Origin: Prado023 sp963747335
GTDB lineage: Bacteria > Actinomycetota > Actinomycetes > S36-B12 > CAIYMF01
Direction of reading: 5' to 3'
Assembly (NCBI GenBank): GCA_963747335.1
Contig: CAVVEV010000008.1
Location: 1-64,000, forward strand
Length of the DNA: 64,000 nt
Numbering within the stretch: position 1 is the stretch's first letter; each line of letters starts with the position of its first letter. The notes under the pieces were generated by a model. That model saw nothing but the letters and a program-made list of their open reading frames with translations, was not told the origin of the DNA and did not search any database. Below are positions 27,347 to 36,741 of the stretch, one piece after another. The position numbers were made by a program, and so were the translations under genes.

Positions 27347-27949
27347 CTACTTGTCCCTGTTGTCGACGACGAAGCCGATGTCCCCGGCATACCAGCCGGA
27401 CATCCGCTCATCGATCTCCTCGTCGGTCTCCGCGGTCGGTTCGGCAACGCTGGAGGCATCGCGCGGGTCAGTGAGGTGGCGCTTCGTCGCCGCGTCGCGC
27501 AGGTCGCGGGTCCCGGCGTCGGGGGTGCCTCCGACCGCGTCGACCACATGGTCGAGGTCGCCGCCGTACAGGCCCTCGTAGTGCGAGTTCGGGTACGGCC
27601 GGGTCGGCGTGGCCGAGGGCCGGGGCGGCAGGTGCGCGTCAGCGTGGGCGGCGACTGCCGCGCTGGCCGAGCTGACGTCGCCGGGGTAGGAGCCGGAGAT
27701 CTGGGCGTGCACCTCGGCCTCGTCGCCGGCGTGCGGGTGCGAGGCGACGATCCGGCGTACACCGACGAGGGCATCGGCAGGGATGCGCAGGGGCAGGTCG
27801 TCACCAGCGCAGGTCACCAGGACGTGGTCGACATCACGCGCCAACGACACGACGGTCAGCCAGCGCAGCTTCTCGGGGTGGTCGTCCCAGACCATGTCGG
27901 CCAGGCTGAGCTGGAGGGCGGGGATCCGGTCAACGTCGACGATCATCAT
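27347..27949 (-). CDS. Protein of unknown function with GxYxGD repeats
   Basis: 200 residues. I do not recognise a family. The first ~75 residues (LQLSLADMVWDDHPEKLRWL, HVLVTCAGDDLPLRIPADAL) look globular and could form a small alpha/beta domain. The remainder is Pro/Ala/Asp-rich and contains three similar hexapeptides, GSYPGD (86-91), GLYGGD (126-131) and GWYAGD (185-190), each followed by a hydrophobic stretch. No signal peptide or membrane helix. Start is ATG at 27949 or the adjacent ATG at 27946. It precedes the CaiB-family gene by 7 bp. Confidence 0.7.
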   Translation of the reverse strand: MMIVDVDRIPALQLSLADMVWDDHPEKLRWLTVVSLARDVDHVLVTCAGDDLPLRIPADALVGVRRIVASHPHAGDEAEVHAQISGSYPGDVSSASAAVAAHADAHLPPRPSATPTRPYPNSHYEGLYGGDLDHVVDAVGGTPDAGTRDLRDAATKRHLTDPRDASSVAEPTAETDEEIDERMSGWYAGDIGFVVDNRDK

Positions 27950-28028
27950 CCATCCCACGTGCGGTGTCGCCACGACTCTCGCAGCGCCACCGAGTCTACG
28001 CGCGGGCTGCGGGGCCGGACCCCGGGCC

Positions 28029-28946
28029 CTACAGGTCCTCGACGAGGTCGGGCTGGCGCGAGCGCGAGTTGCGCAGCGCGTCGAGCGTGAACACCCCGAG
28101 AGCCATCCAGACGCCTGCGAAGGCCAGCCAGCGCTGCGGCGACATCGGCTCGTTGAACGCCCATACGCCGATGACCAGCTGGAGGGTGGGCGCGATGTAC
28201 TGCAACGGCCCCAGGACCGACAGCGGCACCCGGTGGGCGGCGAACCCGAAGAACAGCAGCGGCAGCGCGGTGACCGGCCCGGCCCCGACCATGAGCAGCG
28301 CGTGCCCCCAGCCGTTGGCTCCGAACGCGAGCTCGTCACGGGCCCAGAGCCACCCGATGTAGGTCAGGGCCAACGGCGTCAGGACCATCATCTCGACGGT
28401 CAGGCTGGCGATGGCGTCCACGCCGGCGAGCTTCTTGGCCAGGCCGTAGAAGCCGAAGGAGAACGCCAGCACCAGGGCGATCCAGGGCAGGCGGCCCGTC
28501 GAGACGGTGGCGTAGAGCACGGCGATCGAGGCGATCGCGACGGCCACCCACTGCAACCGTCGCAGCTGCTCGCGCAGGACGATCACGCCCAGCGCGATGG
28601 AGACCAGCGGGTTGATGAAGTACCCGAGCGATGCATCGACCACGTGGTCGTTGGCCACCGCCCAGATGAAGATCCCCCAGTTGACCGAGACGATGAGGGC
28701 CGCACCCGCCAGGATCAGCAGGCGACGACGATCGGCCAGGACCGCACGCACCGTCCCCCACTGCCCCACCGCAGTGACGAGAACGGCCAGTGCCGCCAGG
28801 GAGAAGACGACCCGGGCGGCCAGGACCTCGGTGGCAGACGCCGGCTCGAGGAACCCCCAGTAGAGGGGGAACAGCCCCCACAGGATGTAGGCCGTCAGGC
28901 CGGAGGCGACCCCGGCCTGTCGGCCGCTGAGGTCGCCGACTGCCAT
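28029..28946 (-). CDS. rarD: RarD-type EamA family transporter
   Basis: 305 residues with ten predicted membrane helices from two EamA repeats, starting AGVASGLTAYILWGLFPLYW as in RarD. Other family blocks are AARVVFSLAALAVLV, NWGIFIWAVANDHVVDASLG, and YFINPLVSIALGVIVLREQL. It belongs to the drug/metabolite transporter superfamily; RarD was named from chloramphenicol-related phenotypes, and its substrate is unknown. The ATG at 28946 overlaps the stop of the polyprenyl synthase gene as TGATG, implying translational coupling. Confidence 0.92.
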   Translation of the reverse strand: MAVGDLSGRQAGVASGLTAYILWGLFPLYWGFLEPASATEVLAARVVFSLAALAVLVTAVGQWGTVRAVLADRRRLLILAGAALIVSVNWGIFIWAVANDHVVDASLGYFINPLVSIALGVIVLREQLRRLQWVAVAIASIAVLYATVSTGRLPWIALVLAFSFGFYGLAKKLAGVDAIASLTVEMMVLTPLALTYIGWLWARDELAFGANGWGHALLMVGAGPVTALPLLFFGFAAHRVPLSVLGPLQYIAPTLQLVIGVWAFNEPMSPQRWLAFAGVWMALGVFTLDALRNSRSRQPDLVEDL

Positions 28947-29953
28947 CAACCAGTCCGCTCGACCACGTAGTCGCAGAGCACCTCGAGGGCAGCGCGGGCG
29001 GGACCGGCCGGGAGCGGCGTGAGTGCGGTGCGGGCCTCATCGGCCCATCGGTGCGCCTCGTCACGGGCCCGCTGCATCGCGGGGTGGGCGCGCAGGAGGG
29101 CCAGTGCTTCGGCGTGCTCGGCGTCGTCGTGGATCGGCCCGGAGGTCAACGCGATCAGGCGGGCATCGGCCGGGTCGGTCGAGGTCCGGGCGTAGAGGAC
29201 GGCGAGGGTCGCAACGCCCTCGCGCAGATCCGTACCCGGCGTCTTGCCGGACTGGGTGCGGTCGCTGCCGATGTCGACCAGGTCGTCAGCGAGCTGGAAG
29301 GCCACGCCGATGCGCTCGCCGAACGACGCCATCGTCTCGACGACCTCGTCCGGAGCGCCGGCCATCATGGCGCCGAACCGTCCGGCCGTGGCGATCAGGG
29401 AGCCGGTCTTGTCGGCCAGCACGCTCACGTGGTGCGCGATCGGGTCCTCGTCCTCGTCCGGCCCGACCGTCTCCCGGATCTGGCCGGTGCACAGCCGCTC
29501 GAAGGTGCGGGCCTGGATCCGCACCGCCTCCGGGCCGAGGTCGGCGAGCAGGTCCGAGGCCCGGGCGAACAGGAAGTCGCCGGTGAGGATGGCCACGGTG
29601 TTGTCCCAACGGGCGTTCGCCGAGACCGCCCCGCGGCGCAGCGGCGCCTCGTCCATGACGTCGTCGTGGTACAGGGTTGCCAGGTGGGTGAGCTCAACCA
29701 CCACGGCTGAGGGGACGACCCCCGCCGCCACCGGATCCCCGAACTGGGCCGCCAGCAGTGTCAGCAGCGGGCGGAAGCGCTTGCCCCCCGCATCCACGAG
29801 ATGGCGTGCGGCGTTCGTGACGAACGGGTACTCACTGACCACCGACTGGCGCAGCAGGCCCTCCACCTCGGCCAGCCGCATCCCGACGTGGGCGTCGAGC
29901 CCGGCATCGGGCAGCAGCAGCCCTTCGGGGCGGCTGGAGGTCAGGGAGGGCAC
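28946..29953 (-). CDS. Polyprenyl diphosphate synthase (menaquinone side chain)
   Basis: 335 residues of trans-prenyltransferase. The first Asp-rich motif is YHDDVMDE (Asp97, Asp98, Asp101) and the second QLADDLVD. GGKRFRPLL binds the substrate diphosphate, and DKTGSLI is also conserved. It extends farnesyl or geranylgeranyl diphosphate to the long isoprenoid used by menaquinone; chain length (seven to ten units) cannot be read from sequence. Several menaquinone genes lie 18-32 kb away. The GTG at 29953 gives normal family length; the frame runs on upstream without conserved sequence. Confidence 0.92.
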   Translation of the reverse strand: MPSLTSSRPEGLLLPDAGLDAHVGMRLAEVEGLLRQSVVSEYPFVTNAARHLVDAGGKRFRPLLTLLAAQFGDPVAAGVVPSAVVVELTHLATLYHDDVMDEAPLRRGAVSANARWDNTVAILTGDFLFARASDLLADLGPEAVRIQARTFERLCTGQIRETVGPDEDEDPIAHHVSVLADKTGSLIATAGRFGAMMAGAPDEVVETMASFGERIGVAFQLADDLVDIGSDRTQSGKTPGTDLREGVATLAVLYARTSTDPADARLIALTSGPIHDDAEHAEALALLRAHPAMQRARDEAHRWADEARTALTPLPAGPARAALEVLCDYVVERTG

Positions 29954-30096
29954 GGGACAAGTCTGGCCCACTCCCCCCGTTTGCGCCGAATCGCCCCGGC
30001 GGGGCGCACCGCCCATCCGCACCCCGCCCGCTGACGGCCCGCGCCCGGGGGCCGACCGGACGGCGCGGTCCTAGCCGCCACTCGCCATGAACTTGG

Positions 30097-30122
30097 GTTG
30101 CTGTTGCCCCAAGAGCAGCAAC
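30097..30122 (-). terminator. Hairpin between trpB2 and polyprenyl synthase genes
   Basis: A 7-bp stem GTTGCTG/CAGCAAC (30097-30103 with 30116-30122) lies downstream of trpB2 in a 237-bp spacer. Possible terminator. Confidence 0.4.
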
Positions 30123-30190
30123 ACCGTCCCGAATTGTGCAGCGTGGGCGGTCGCCCGCCAGGCCGGTGCGCGGCCGCACGGACCGCGCGC

Positions 30191-31558
30191 TCAGATGGTG
30201 GGGAGCTCGGAGAGGGATGACTCGAAGCTCGCGTCCGGGGTGTCGAGGTCCACCATCCGGCCGTTCAGGTAGGCGTCGTAGGCCGCGAGGTCGAAGTGAC
30301 CGTGCCCGGACAGGGCGATGAGGATGACCCGATCGTCGCCGGCCTCTGTGGCACGGTTGGCCTCGCGCACTGCTGCCGCGATCGCATGGCTGGACTCGGG
30401 GGCCGCCACGATCCCCTCGGTGCGCGCGAACCGCACCGCGGCGTCGAAGCACTCCACCTGCGGCACCGACTCGGCCTCGATGAGTCCCAGCTCGTAGGCG
30501 TGCGACAGCAGCGGCGACATGCCGTGGTAGCGCAGGCCTCCGGCATGGATGGGGTCGGGGATGAAGTTGTGACCGAGCGTGTGCATCTTCATCAACGGGG
30601 TCATCCCGGACGCATCGCCGAAGTCGTAGGCGTAGACCCCGCGGGTGAGCGACGGGCAGCTGGCGGGCTCGACCGCACGGATGACCGGGCTCATCCGCCC
30701 GGCCAGCTTCTCCCGGATGAACGGGAACGTGAGACCTGCGAAGTTCGAGCCGCCGCCGGTGCAGCCCAGGATGACGTCGGGGGTGTCGCCGGCCATCGCC
30801 ATCTGGAGCAGCGCCTCCTCACCGATGATCGTCTGGTGCAGGATGACGTGGTTGAGCACGGACCCCAGCGCGTACTTCACGGTCGGATCGCCCGCGGCGA
30901 CCTCGACGGCCTCGGAGATGGCGATGCCCAACGAACCCGGGTGGTTGGGGTCGGACTCGAGGTAGTGCTTGCCCGCCTCGGTCAGGTTCGACGGCGAGCG
31001 GTGCAGGGTGGCGCCGAACGCCTCGATCATCATCCGGCGGTAGGGCTTCTGGTCGAAGGAGGCGCCGACCTGCCACACCTCGCACTCGAGGCCGAACAGG
31101 GCCGTGGCGAAGCTCAGTGCGGTGCCCCACTGGCCGGCTCCGGTCTCGGTGGTGAGCTTCCGGACGCCTGCCTTCGCGTTGTAGTACGCCTGCGGCACCG
31201 AGGTGTTGACCTTGTGGGACCCGGCTGGGCTGACGCCCTCGTACTTGTAGTAGATCCGCGCGGTCGTGCCGAGGGACTCCTCGAGCTTGTACGCACGGTT
31301 CAGCGGAGCGGGCCGCCACTGGCGGTAGACGTCGAGGACCTCGCCGGGGATCTCGATGTACCGCTCGGTGGCGACCTCCTGCAGGATCAGGTCCATCGGG
31401 AAGAGCGGCTCGAGGGCCTCCGGGCCGATCGGCTCGTGCGTCCCCGGGTGCAGCGGCGGGGGCGGAGGCTCGGGCAGGTCGGCGACCAGGTTGTACCAGG
31501 TCGTGGGCATCTCATCCTCGGAGAGGATGAACTTGTGTGTGCGCGCCGTCGAGGTCAT
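30191..31558 (-). CDS. Tryptophan synthase beta subunit, TrpB2 type
   Basis: 455 residues. The extended N-terminus (FILSEDEMPTTWYNLVADLP with PPPPPLHPGT) and the length identify TrpB2 rather than TrpB1. PLP lysine is Lys116 in SPAGSHKVNTSVPQ; the phosphate loop is GCTGGGSNFAG. TrpB2 makes tryptophan from indole and serine but usually acts without a TrpA partner, as indole salvage; some may use phosphoserine. No trpA or other trp gene is nearby. ATG at 31558 follows TACCTT by 6 nt, so the gene is probably leaderless. Confidence 0.94.
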   Translation of the reverse strand: MTSTARTHKFILSEDEMPTTWYNLVADLPEPPPPPLHPGTHEPIGPEALEPLFPMDLILQEVATERYIEIPGEVLDVYRQWRPAPLNRAYKLEESLGTTARIYYKYEGVSPAGSHKVNTSVPQAYYNAKAGVRKLTTETGAGQWGTALSFATALFGLECEVWQVGASFDQKPYRRMMIEAFGATLHRSPSNLTEAGKHYLESDPNHPGSLGIAISEAVEVAAGDPTVKYALGSVLNHVILHQTIIGEEALLQMAMAGDTPDVILGCTGGGSNFAGLTFPFIREKLAGRMSPVIRAVEPASCPSLTRGVYAYDFGDASGMTPLMKMHTLGHNFIPDPIHAGGLRYHGMSPLLSHAYELGLIEAESVPQVECFDAAVRFARTEGIVAAPESSHAIAAAVREANRATEAGDDRVILIALSGHGHFDLAAYDAYLNGRMVDLDTPDASFESSLSELPTI

Positions 31559-31564
31559 GGGGGA

Positions 31565-31570
31565 AAGGTA
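31565..31570 (-). promoter_or_regulatory. Leaderless -10 box for trpB2
   Basis: TACCTT on the minus strand, then 6 nt, then the ATG at 31558. Confidence 0.55.
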
Positions 31571-31632
31571 CCGAATGCCGGGCGCCGCCGAGTCACGGCT
31601 CCCCGACAGCGGCTCGCCCTCCCGCAATTGCC

Positions 31633-31659
31633 CGCCTCCCGAGCTCGGTGCGGGAGGCG
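31633..31659 (-). terminator. Hairpin after nuoN
   Basis: A 9-bp perfect stem (31633-31641 with 31651-31659) lies 33 bp after the nuoN stop, marking the likely end of the nuo operon. There is no U-run. Confidence 0.55.
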
Positions 31660-31691
31660 TGGGATGGGGAGGGTGCGCGGGGTGGGGTGCG

Positions 31692-33257
31692 TCAGCGCAG
31701 GAACATCGAGGACTCGTTGACCACGTCCAGGATCGCCTGGGGGAACACGCCCAGCAGTACCGTGCCGAGGACCGCGACCGCGATCGCCGACTGGGTGAGG
31801 ATGCTGGGCACCGCGACGGACGCACCTCCCTCGACCGCAGGCTTGGCGAAGTACATCAGCACGATCACCCTCAGGTAGAAGAACGCCGAGATGGCCGAGG
31901 CGATGACCGCGACGATCACCGGGACGACAGCCCCACTGGCGATCGCCGCGGAGAAGATCCCGAACTTGGCGGTGAACCCGCTGGTCAGCGGGATACCGGC
32001 CAGGGCGAGCAGCAGGAAGGCGAACACGCCCGCGACGAGCGGGGACGTCCTGCCCAGCCCCGCCCAGGAGGACAGGTGCCCTGCCTCGCCGGCCGGCCCG
32101 CGGACCAGCATGACGATCGCGAAGCAGCCGATGGTGGTCAGCCCGTAGGCGAGCAGGTAGAACATCGTCGCAGCCAGGCCCTCGCTGGAGAAGGCGATGA
32201 CACCCAGCAGCAGGAAGCCCGCGTGCCCGACCGAGGAGTAGGCCAGCATCCGCTTGATGTCCGAGCTGGTCACGGCCAGGATCACGCCGACGAGCATCGT
32301 CAGGATGGCCACCACCCACATGATCGGGGCCCAGTCCCACGAGGCACCCCCGAGTGCGACGTACATGACGCGCAGGAGGGCCCCGAAGCCGGCGACCTTC
32401 ACGGCGGCGGCCATGAAGGCGGTCACAGGCGTGGGCGACCCCTGGTACACGTCGGGGGTCCACATGTGGAAGGGAACGGCCGCGATCTTGAACAGCAGGC
32501 CGGCCGAGACCATGGCGATCCCGATCAGCTGCAGGCCCTGGGCCCCGGGCTGGTTGGTGAACGCCTCGGCGATCGAGGCGAAGTCCAGCGCCCCGGCGTA
32601 CCCGAAGAGCATGGCCGAGCCGTAGAGCAGGAAGGCGGAGGCGAACGCGCCGAGGAGGAAGTACTTGAGCGCGGCCTCCTGCGACAGCAACCGACGCCGA
32701 CGGGCCATCCCCGCCAGCAGGTACAGCGGCAGGCTCATGACCTCCAGCGCCACGAAGAGCATCAGCAGGTCGTTGGCGGCGGGGAACAGCAGCATGCCCG
32801 ACACGGCGAACAGGAACAGCGGCCAGACCTCGGTCTGGTCCCAGCCCCGCTTGGTCAGCTCCTGCTCCTCGGCGGAGCCGACCAGGGAGGCAGCCCGTGG
32901 CGCGAAGGCATCGCCCGCGGGATCGACCCGCTTCTCGGCCATGAGCAGCGTCGACAGCAGCGCGATCACGAGGATCGTGACCCACATGAAGAGGGTGGGC
33001 CCGTCGACGGACAGTGAGCCGGCGGCAACGACCCCCAGCTCCGAGGCGGGCATGGCGATCGTGAGGACCAGCGCGGCCGCGAGGCTGGCCAGGACCAGCA
33101 CGAGCTGGATGGCCCGACGGGTGGCCCGGGGCGCCAGGCCCTCGATCAGGACCGAGAGGACCGCTGCGGCGAGCACCAGCAGGACCGGGGCCATCGCCCG
33201 GTACTGGAACGACGGGAACGTCAGCGTCTCGGCCATGGGGATGGCGGTGGCGATCAT
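31692..33257 (-). CDS. nuoN: NADH-quinone oxidoreductase subunit N
   Basis: 521 residues, antiporter-like membrane subunit of complex I with 14 expected helices. It contains FLFAVSGMLLFPAANDLLML with the conserved helix-5 region, the YFLLGAFASAFLLYG lysine/helix region, and FKIAAVPFHMWTPDVYQGSP. The central proton path includes the KRMLAYSSVGHAG block. It contributes one of the four proton channels. Last gene of the 14-gene operon; ATG at 33257 lies 7 bp after nuoM. Confidence 0.97.
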   Translation of the reverse strand: MIATAIPMAETLTFPSFQYRAMAPVLLVLAAAVLSVLIEGLAPRATRRAIQLVLVLASLAAALVLTIAMPASELGVVAAGSLSVDGPTLFMWVTILVIALLSTLLMAEKRVDPAGDAFAPRAASLVGSAEEQELTKRGWDQTEVWPLFLFAVSGMLLFPAANDLLMLFVALEVMSLPLYLLAGMARRRRLLSQEAALKYFLLGAFASAFLLYGSAMLFGYAGALDFASIAEAFTNQPGAQGLQLIGIAMVSAGLLFKIAAVPFHMWTPDVYQGSPTPVTAFMAAAVKVAGFGALLRVMYVALGGASWDWAPIMWVVAILTMLVGVILAVTSSDIKRMLAYSSVGHAGFLLLGVIAFSSEGLAATMFYLLAYGLTTIGCFAIVMLVRGPAGEAGHLSSWAGLGRTSPLVAGVFAFLLLALAGIPLTSGFTAKFGIFSAAIASGAVVPVIVAVIASAISAFFYLRVIVLMYFAKPAVEGGASVAVPSILTQSAIAVAVLGTVLLGVFPQAILDVVNESSMFLR

Positions 33258-33264
33258 CGCAGCC

Positions 33265-34794
33265 TCACTTCCCCGACTCGGCGACGGCAGGCACCGGATC
33301 GGTGCTGCCGACGAGCGTCATCGTCTGGTCGACGGATGGGTTGATGATGTCCAGCGCCACGTTCGGGAAGAAGCCGAGGGCGATGATGATCGCCAGCACC
33401 GGGGCGATCGCCAGGACCTCGCGACCGCGCAGGTCCGGCATCCCCGCGACCCCCTCGCGCACCGGGCCGGTCATCGTCCGCTGGTACATGATCAGGATGT
33501 ACAGCGCGGCCAGGATGATCCCTGTCGTGGCCACGACGGCCGCCCACGGGTAGCGGGTGTAGGTGCCGGCCAGGACCAGGAACTCGGAGACGAAGGAGCT
33601 CAGGCCCGGCAGGGCCAGGGACGACAGGCCTGCGACCAGGAACGTCCCGGCGAGCACCGGGGCTACCTTCTGGACGCCGCCGAAGTCCGCCATCATCCGC
33701 GAGCCACGGCGCGTGGCCATGAAGCCGACGAGCAGGAACAGGGCGGCGATCGAGAACCCGTGGTTGACCATGTAGAGCGTCGAGCCGCTCTGGCCCTGGG
33801 AGGTCAGGGCGAAGATGCCCAGCACGATGAACCCGAAGTGGCTGACAGACGTGTAGGCGATCAGGCGCTTGAGATCGGTCTGCCCCATAGCCACCAGCGC
33901 CCCGTAGATGATGCCGACCAGCGCCAGGATGATGATGCCCGGGGCGAAGTACTTCGAGGCGTCCGGGAACAGCGGCAGGCACAGGCGCAGCATCCCGAAG
34001 GTGCCGACCTTGTCCAGCACGCCGACCAGCAGGACCGACGAGCTCGGTGGGGCCTCGGCGGCGGCGTCGGGCAGCCAGGTGTGCAGCGGCCACATCGGGG
34101 CCTTGATCGCGAAGGCGATGAAGAACCCGAGGAACAGCCACTTCTGCATGTCCGGGCTGATGTACATCCCGACGAGTGCAGCGTAGTCGAAAGTGCCGGC
34201 ACCGTACTGGTCGATCGAGAGCACGTAGAGCCCGATCAGCGCGGCGAGCATCAACAGGCCGCCCAGCAGGGAGTAGAGGAAGAACTTCACGGCCGCGTAC
34301 TGCCGCTGCGCGCCGCCGTAGCGCCCGATCAGGAAGTACATCGGGATCAGCATGGCCTCGAAGAGCACGTAGAACAGGAACACGTCGGTGGCCGCGAAGA
34401 CGCCGATGACCAGGCCCTCGAGGACCAGGATCCAGGCGAAGTAGCCGCGCACCGAGCCCAGAGTCTCGTCGGCGTCGACCCAGCCGGCCAGGATGCAGAC
34501 CGGGACCAGGATGACGGTCATCAGGATGAGGACCAGCGCGATGCCATCCACGCCGAGCGCGAAGCTCACGCCCCACGCCGGGATCCACTCCCACGAGCCG
34601 CCCAGCTGGAACGGCTCGACGGCACCGGTCTCGTAGGCCAGGCCGGCCGCCACGCCCAGGGCCAGGACGAGCAGCGAGATGACCAGGGCCACCCTCTTGG
34701 CCAGCCCCGGGTTCCCCTTGGGCAGCAGCGCCACCAGGACGCCACCGAGGATCGGCAGCGCCATCAGCGCAACGAGGTAGTAGTCGGTGCTCAC
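33265..34794 (-). CDS. nuoM: NADH-quinone oxidoreductase subunit M
   Basis: 509 residues, antiporter-like proton-pumping subunit. The conserved glutamate on helix 5 is within LFYVLFEAMLIPMYFLIGRYG, and the helix 7 lysine region AFAIKAPMWPLHTWLPDAAAE is clear. LKRLIAYTSVSHFGFIVLG follows. GTG at 34794 overlaps the nuoL stop by 4 bp. Homologous to nuoL and nuoN but distinguished by length and by the LHTWLPDAAAEAPPSSSVLL block. Confidence 0.97.
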   Translation of the reverse strand: MSTDYYLVALMALPILGGVLVALLPKGNPGLAKRVALVISLLVLALGVAAGLAYETGAVEPFQLGGSWEWIPAWGVSFALGVDGIALVLILMTVILVPVCILAGWVDADETLGSVRGYFAWILVLEGLVIGVFAATDVFLFYVLFEAMLIPMYFLIGRYGGAQRQYAAVKFFLYSLLGGLLMLAALIGLYVLSIDQYGAGTFDYAALVGMYISPDMQKWLFLGFFIAFAIKAPMWPLHTWLPDAAAEAPPSSSVLLVGVLDKVGTFGMLRLCLPLFPDASKYFAPGIIILALVGIIYGALVAMGQTDLKRLIAYTSVSHFGFIVLGIFALTSQGQSGSTLYMVNHGFSIAALFLLVGFMATRRGSRMMADFGGVQKVAPVLAGTFLVAGLSSLALPGLSSFVSEFLVLAGTYTRYPWAAVVATTGIILAALYILIMYQRTMTGPVREGVAGMPDLRGREVLAIAPVLAIIIALGFFPNVALDIINPSVDQTMTLVGSTDPVPAVAESGK

Positions 34795-36731
34795 AGGAAG
34801 CTCCCCAGGGCCAGGACGGCGCCGACAACCACGACGCCGAGCAACATCGTCAGGGCGTAGGACCGCACGTAGCCGGTCTGCCAGCGGCGCATCCGAGCGC
34901 TGAGCCCGCCGATGCCGGCGGCGGTGCCGTTCACCGCGCCGTCGATGATCTTGTTGTCGGTCCAGACCAACGTGCGGGTGGCGTACTGGCCGGGACGCAT
35001 GAACAGCGCCTCGTTGACCGCATCGCCGTACAGGTCGTTGCGCGCGGCGACGGTGAGCGCCGAGACCTGCGTCGGGGCGACCTCGGGCACCTCACGCATC
35101 GCGTACTGCCGCCACCCGATGACCACGCCCACGACGACCACGGCCAGCGTGAGGGCGATCATCAGCGGGGTCGGGATCCCGCCCTCGGCCTCCTCGAAGC
35201 CGACCACCGGGGCCAGCCACTCCTCGATGTTGCCGACGTAGAGCATCAGGAACCCGGCCAGGACCGCACCGACCGCCAGGACGATCATCGGGATTGTCAT
35301 CACCGGGGACGACTCGTGCGGGTGCACGCCGTCCTCCCAGCGCGCCTTGCCGTAGAACGTCATGGCCATCATGCGGGTCATGTAGAAGCCCGTGACACCG
35401 GCGCCGATCAGGGCGGCAAGGCCGGCGACGGGGTGCTCTGACCACGCAGCGTGGATGATCTCGTCCTTGCTGAAGAAGCCGGCGAACGGCGGGATGCCGA
35501 TGATCGACAGGTAGCCGATGCCGAACACCACCCAGGTGGCCATCATGAACGTGCGCAGGGCGCCGTAGCGGCGCATGTTCACCTGGTCGTCCATCCCGTG
35601 CATCACCGAGCCGGCGCCCAGGAACAGCAGGGCCTTGAAGATCCCGTGGGTGAGCAGGTGGAAGATCGCGAACACGTAGCCCACGGGCCCCAGCCCTGCG
35701 GCCAGGAACATGTAGCCGATCTGGCTCATCGTGGAGCCGGCCAGGCCCTTCTTGATGTCGTCCTTGGCCGACCCGATGATCGCACCCATCAGCAGGGTGA
35801 TGGTGCCCACGAGGACCACCGCGATCCGCGCGGTCTCGCTGAGGTTGAAGATCTCCGCCGAGCGCACGATCAGGTACACGCCGGCGGTGACCATCGTCGC
35901 CGCGTGGATCAGGGCCGAGACCGGGGTCGGACCCTCCATCGCGTCCAGGAGCCAGGACTGCAGCGGGAACTGCGCTGACTTGCCGCACGCGGCCAGCAGC
36001 AGGGCCAGTCCGATCCAGGTGACCGTGGTCGGGTCCGCCTGGCCGATGGCGGCGTTGACACCCTCGAAGGTGAAGGTGCCCAGGGTGGCGAACATCATCA
36101 TGATCGCCAGGCTCAGGCCGAAGTCGCCGACCCGGTTGACCACGAAGGCCTTCTTCGAGGCCGTGGCCGCCGACGGCTTGGAGAACCAGAACCCGATCAG
36201 CAGGTACGAGGCCAGCCCGACGCCCTCCCAGCCGACGTACAGCAGCAGGTAGTTGTTGGCCAGGACCAGCAGCAGCATGGCGGCGATGAACAGGTTCAGG
36301 TAGGCGAAGAACTTGCGCCGCTGCGGGTCGTGGGCCATGTAACTGATCGAGTAGATGTGGATCAGCGAGCCGACCCCGGTGATCAACAGGGCGAAGCTGA
36401 TGCTCAGCGGGTCCAGCTGCAGCGCGACGGGTGCGGTGAACGTCCCCACGTCGATCCAGTTCCAGAGGAACTGGTTGATCGTCCGGGCATCCTCGGGCTG
36501 GCCGAGCATGGCCACGAGGAGGACCACCGCGACCACGAACGAGGCCAGGACGGCGGCCGTTCCCAGCAGGTGGCCCCACCTGTTCGATCGGCGGCCGGCC
36601 AGCAGCAGGATCACGGCACCGGCGGCCGGGATGGCGATCAGCGCCGCGATCAGGCCGAAGGTGCCGGTGGCCGCGACGACCTCGCCCGGGTTCGCCTCCC
36701 CGGAGGTGAGGACCGCAAGGGTGTTGTTCAA
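34791..36731 (-). CDS. nuoL: NADH-quinone oxidoreductase subunit L
   Basis: 646 residues, the largest antiporter-like subunit, carrying the long lateral helix at the C-terminus that runs along the membrane arm. Key blocks are FFAYLNLFIAAMLLLVLANN, GWEGVGLASYLLIGFWF, FPLQSWLLDAMEGPTPVSAL and IGSAKDDIKKGLAGSTMSQI. The start is TTG at 36731 with GAGG nine bases upstream and 10 bp after the nuoK stop; no better ATG/GTG starts the conserved region. Confidence 0.97.
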   Translation of the reverse strand: MNNTLAVLTSGEANPGEVVAATGTFGLIAALIAIPAAGAVILLLAGRRSNRWGHLLGTAAVLASFVVAVVLLVAMLGQPEDARTINQFLWNWIDVGTFTAPVALQLDPLSISFALLITGVGSLIHIYSISYMAHDPQRRKFFAYLNLFIAAMLLLVLANNYLLLYVGWEGVGLASYLLIGFWFSKPSAATASKKAFVVNRVGDFGLSLAIMMMFATLGTFTFEGVNAAIGQADPTTVTWIGLALLLAACGKSAQFPLQSWLLDAMEGPTPVSALIHAATMVTAGVYLIVRSAEIFNLSETARIAVVLVGTITLLMGAIIGSAKDDIKKGLAGSTMSQIGYMFLAAGLGPVGYVFAIFHLLTHGIFKALLFLGAGSVMHGMDDQVNMRRYGALRTFMMATWVVFGIGYLSIIGIPPFAGFFSKDEIIHAAWSEHPVAGLAALIGAGVTGFYMTRMMAMTFYGKARWEDGVHPHESSPVMTIPMIVLAVGAVLAGFLMLYVGNIEEWLAPVVGFEEAEGGIPTPLMIALTLAVVVVGVVIGWRQYAMREVPEVAPTQVSALTVAARNDLYGDAVNEALFMRPGQYATRTLVWTDNKIIDGAVNGTAAGIGGLSARMRRWQTGYVRSYALTMLLGVVVVGAVLALGSFL

Positions 36732-36741
36732 AGTCGTCGCC

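Noticed and set aside
30087..30272. Small plus-strand ORF starting MNLGCCCPKSSN, with three adjacent Cys codons next to a hairpin, like a cysteine attenuator
   Set aside because: No gene follows on the plus strand to be attenuated, the upstream hexamer (TAGCCG) is not a good -10 box, and the ORF runs into trpB2 antisense.
32665..34860. Plus-strand open frame of 731 codons antisense to nuoN, nuoM and nuoL
   Set aside because: Low-complexity Arg/Gln/Asp/His composition and complete overlap with conserved complex I genes; a shadow.
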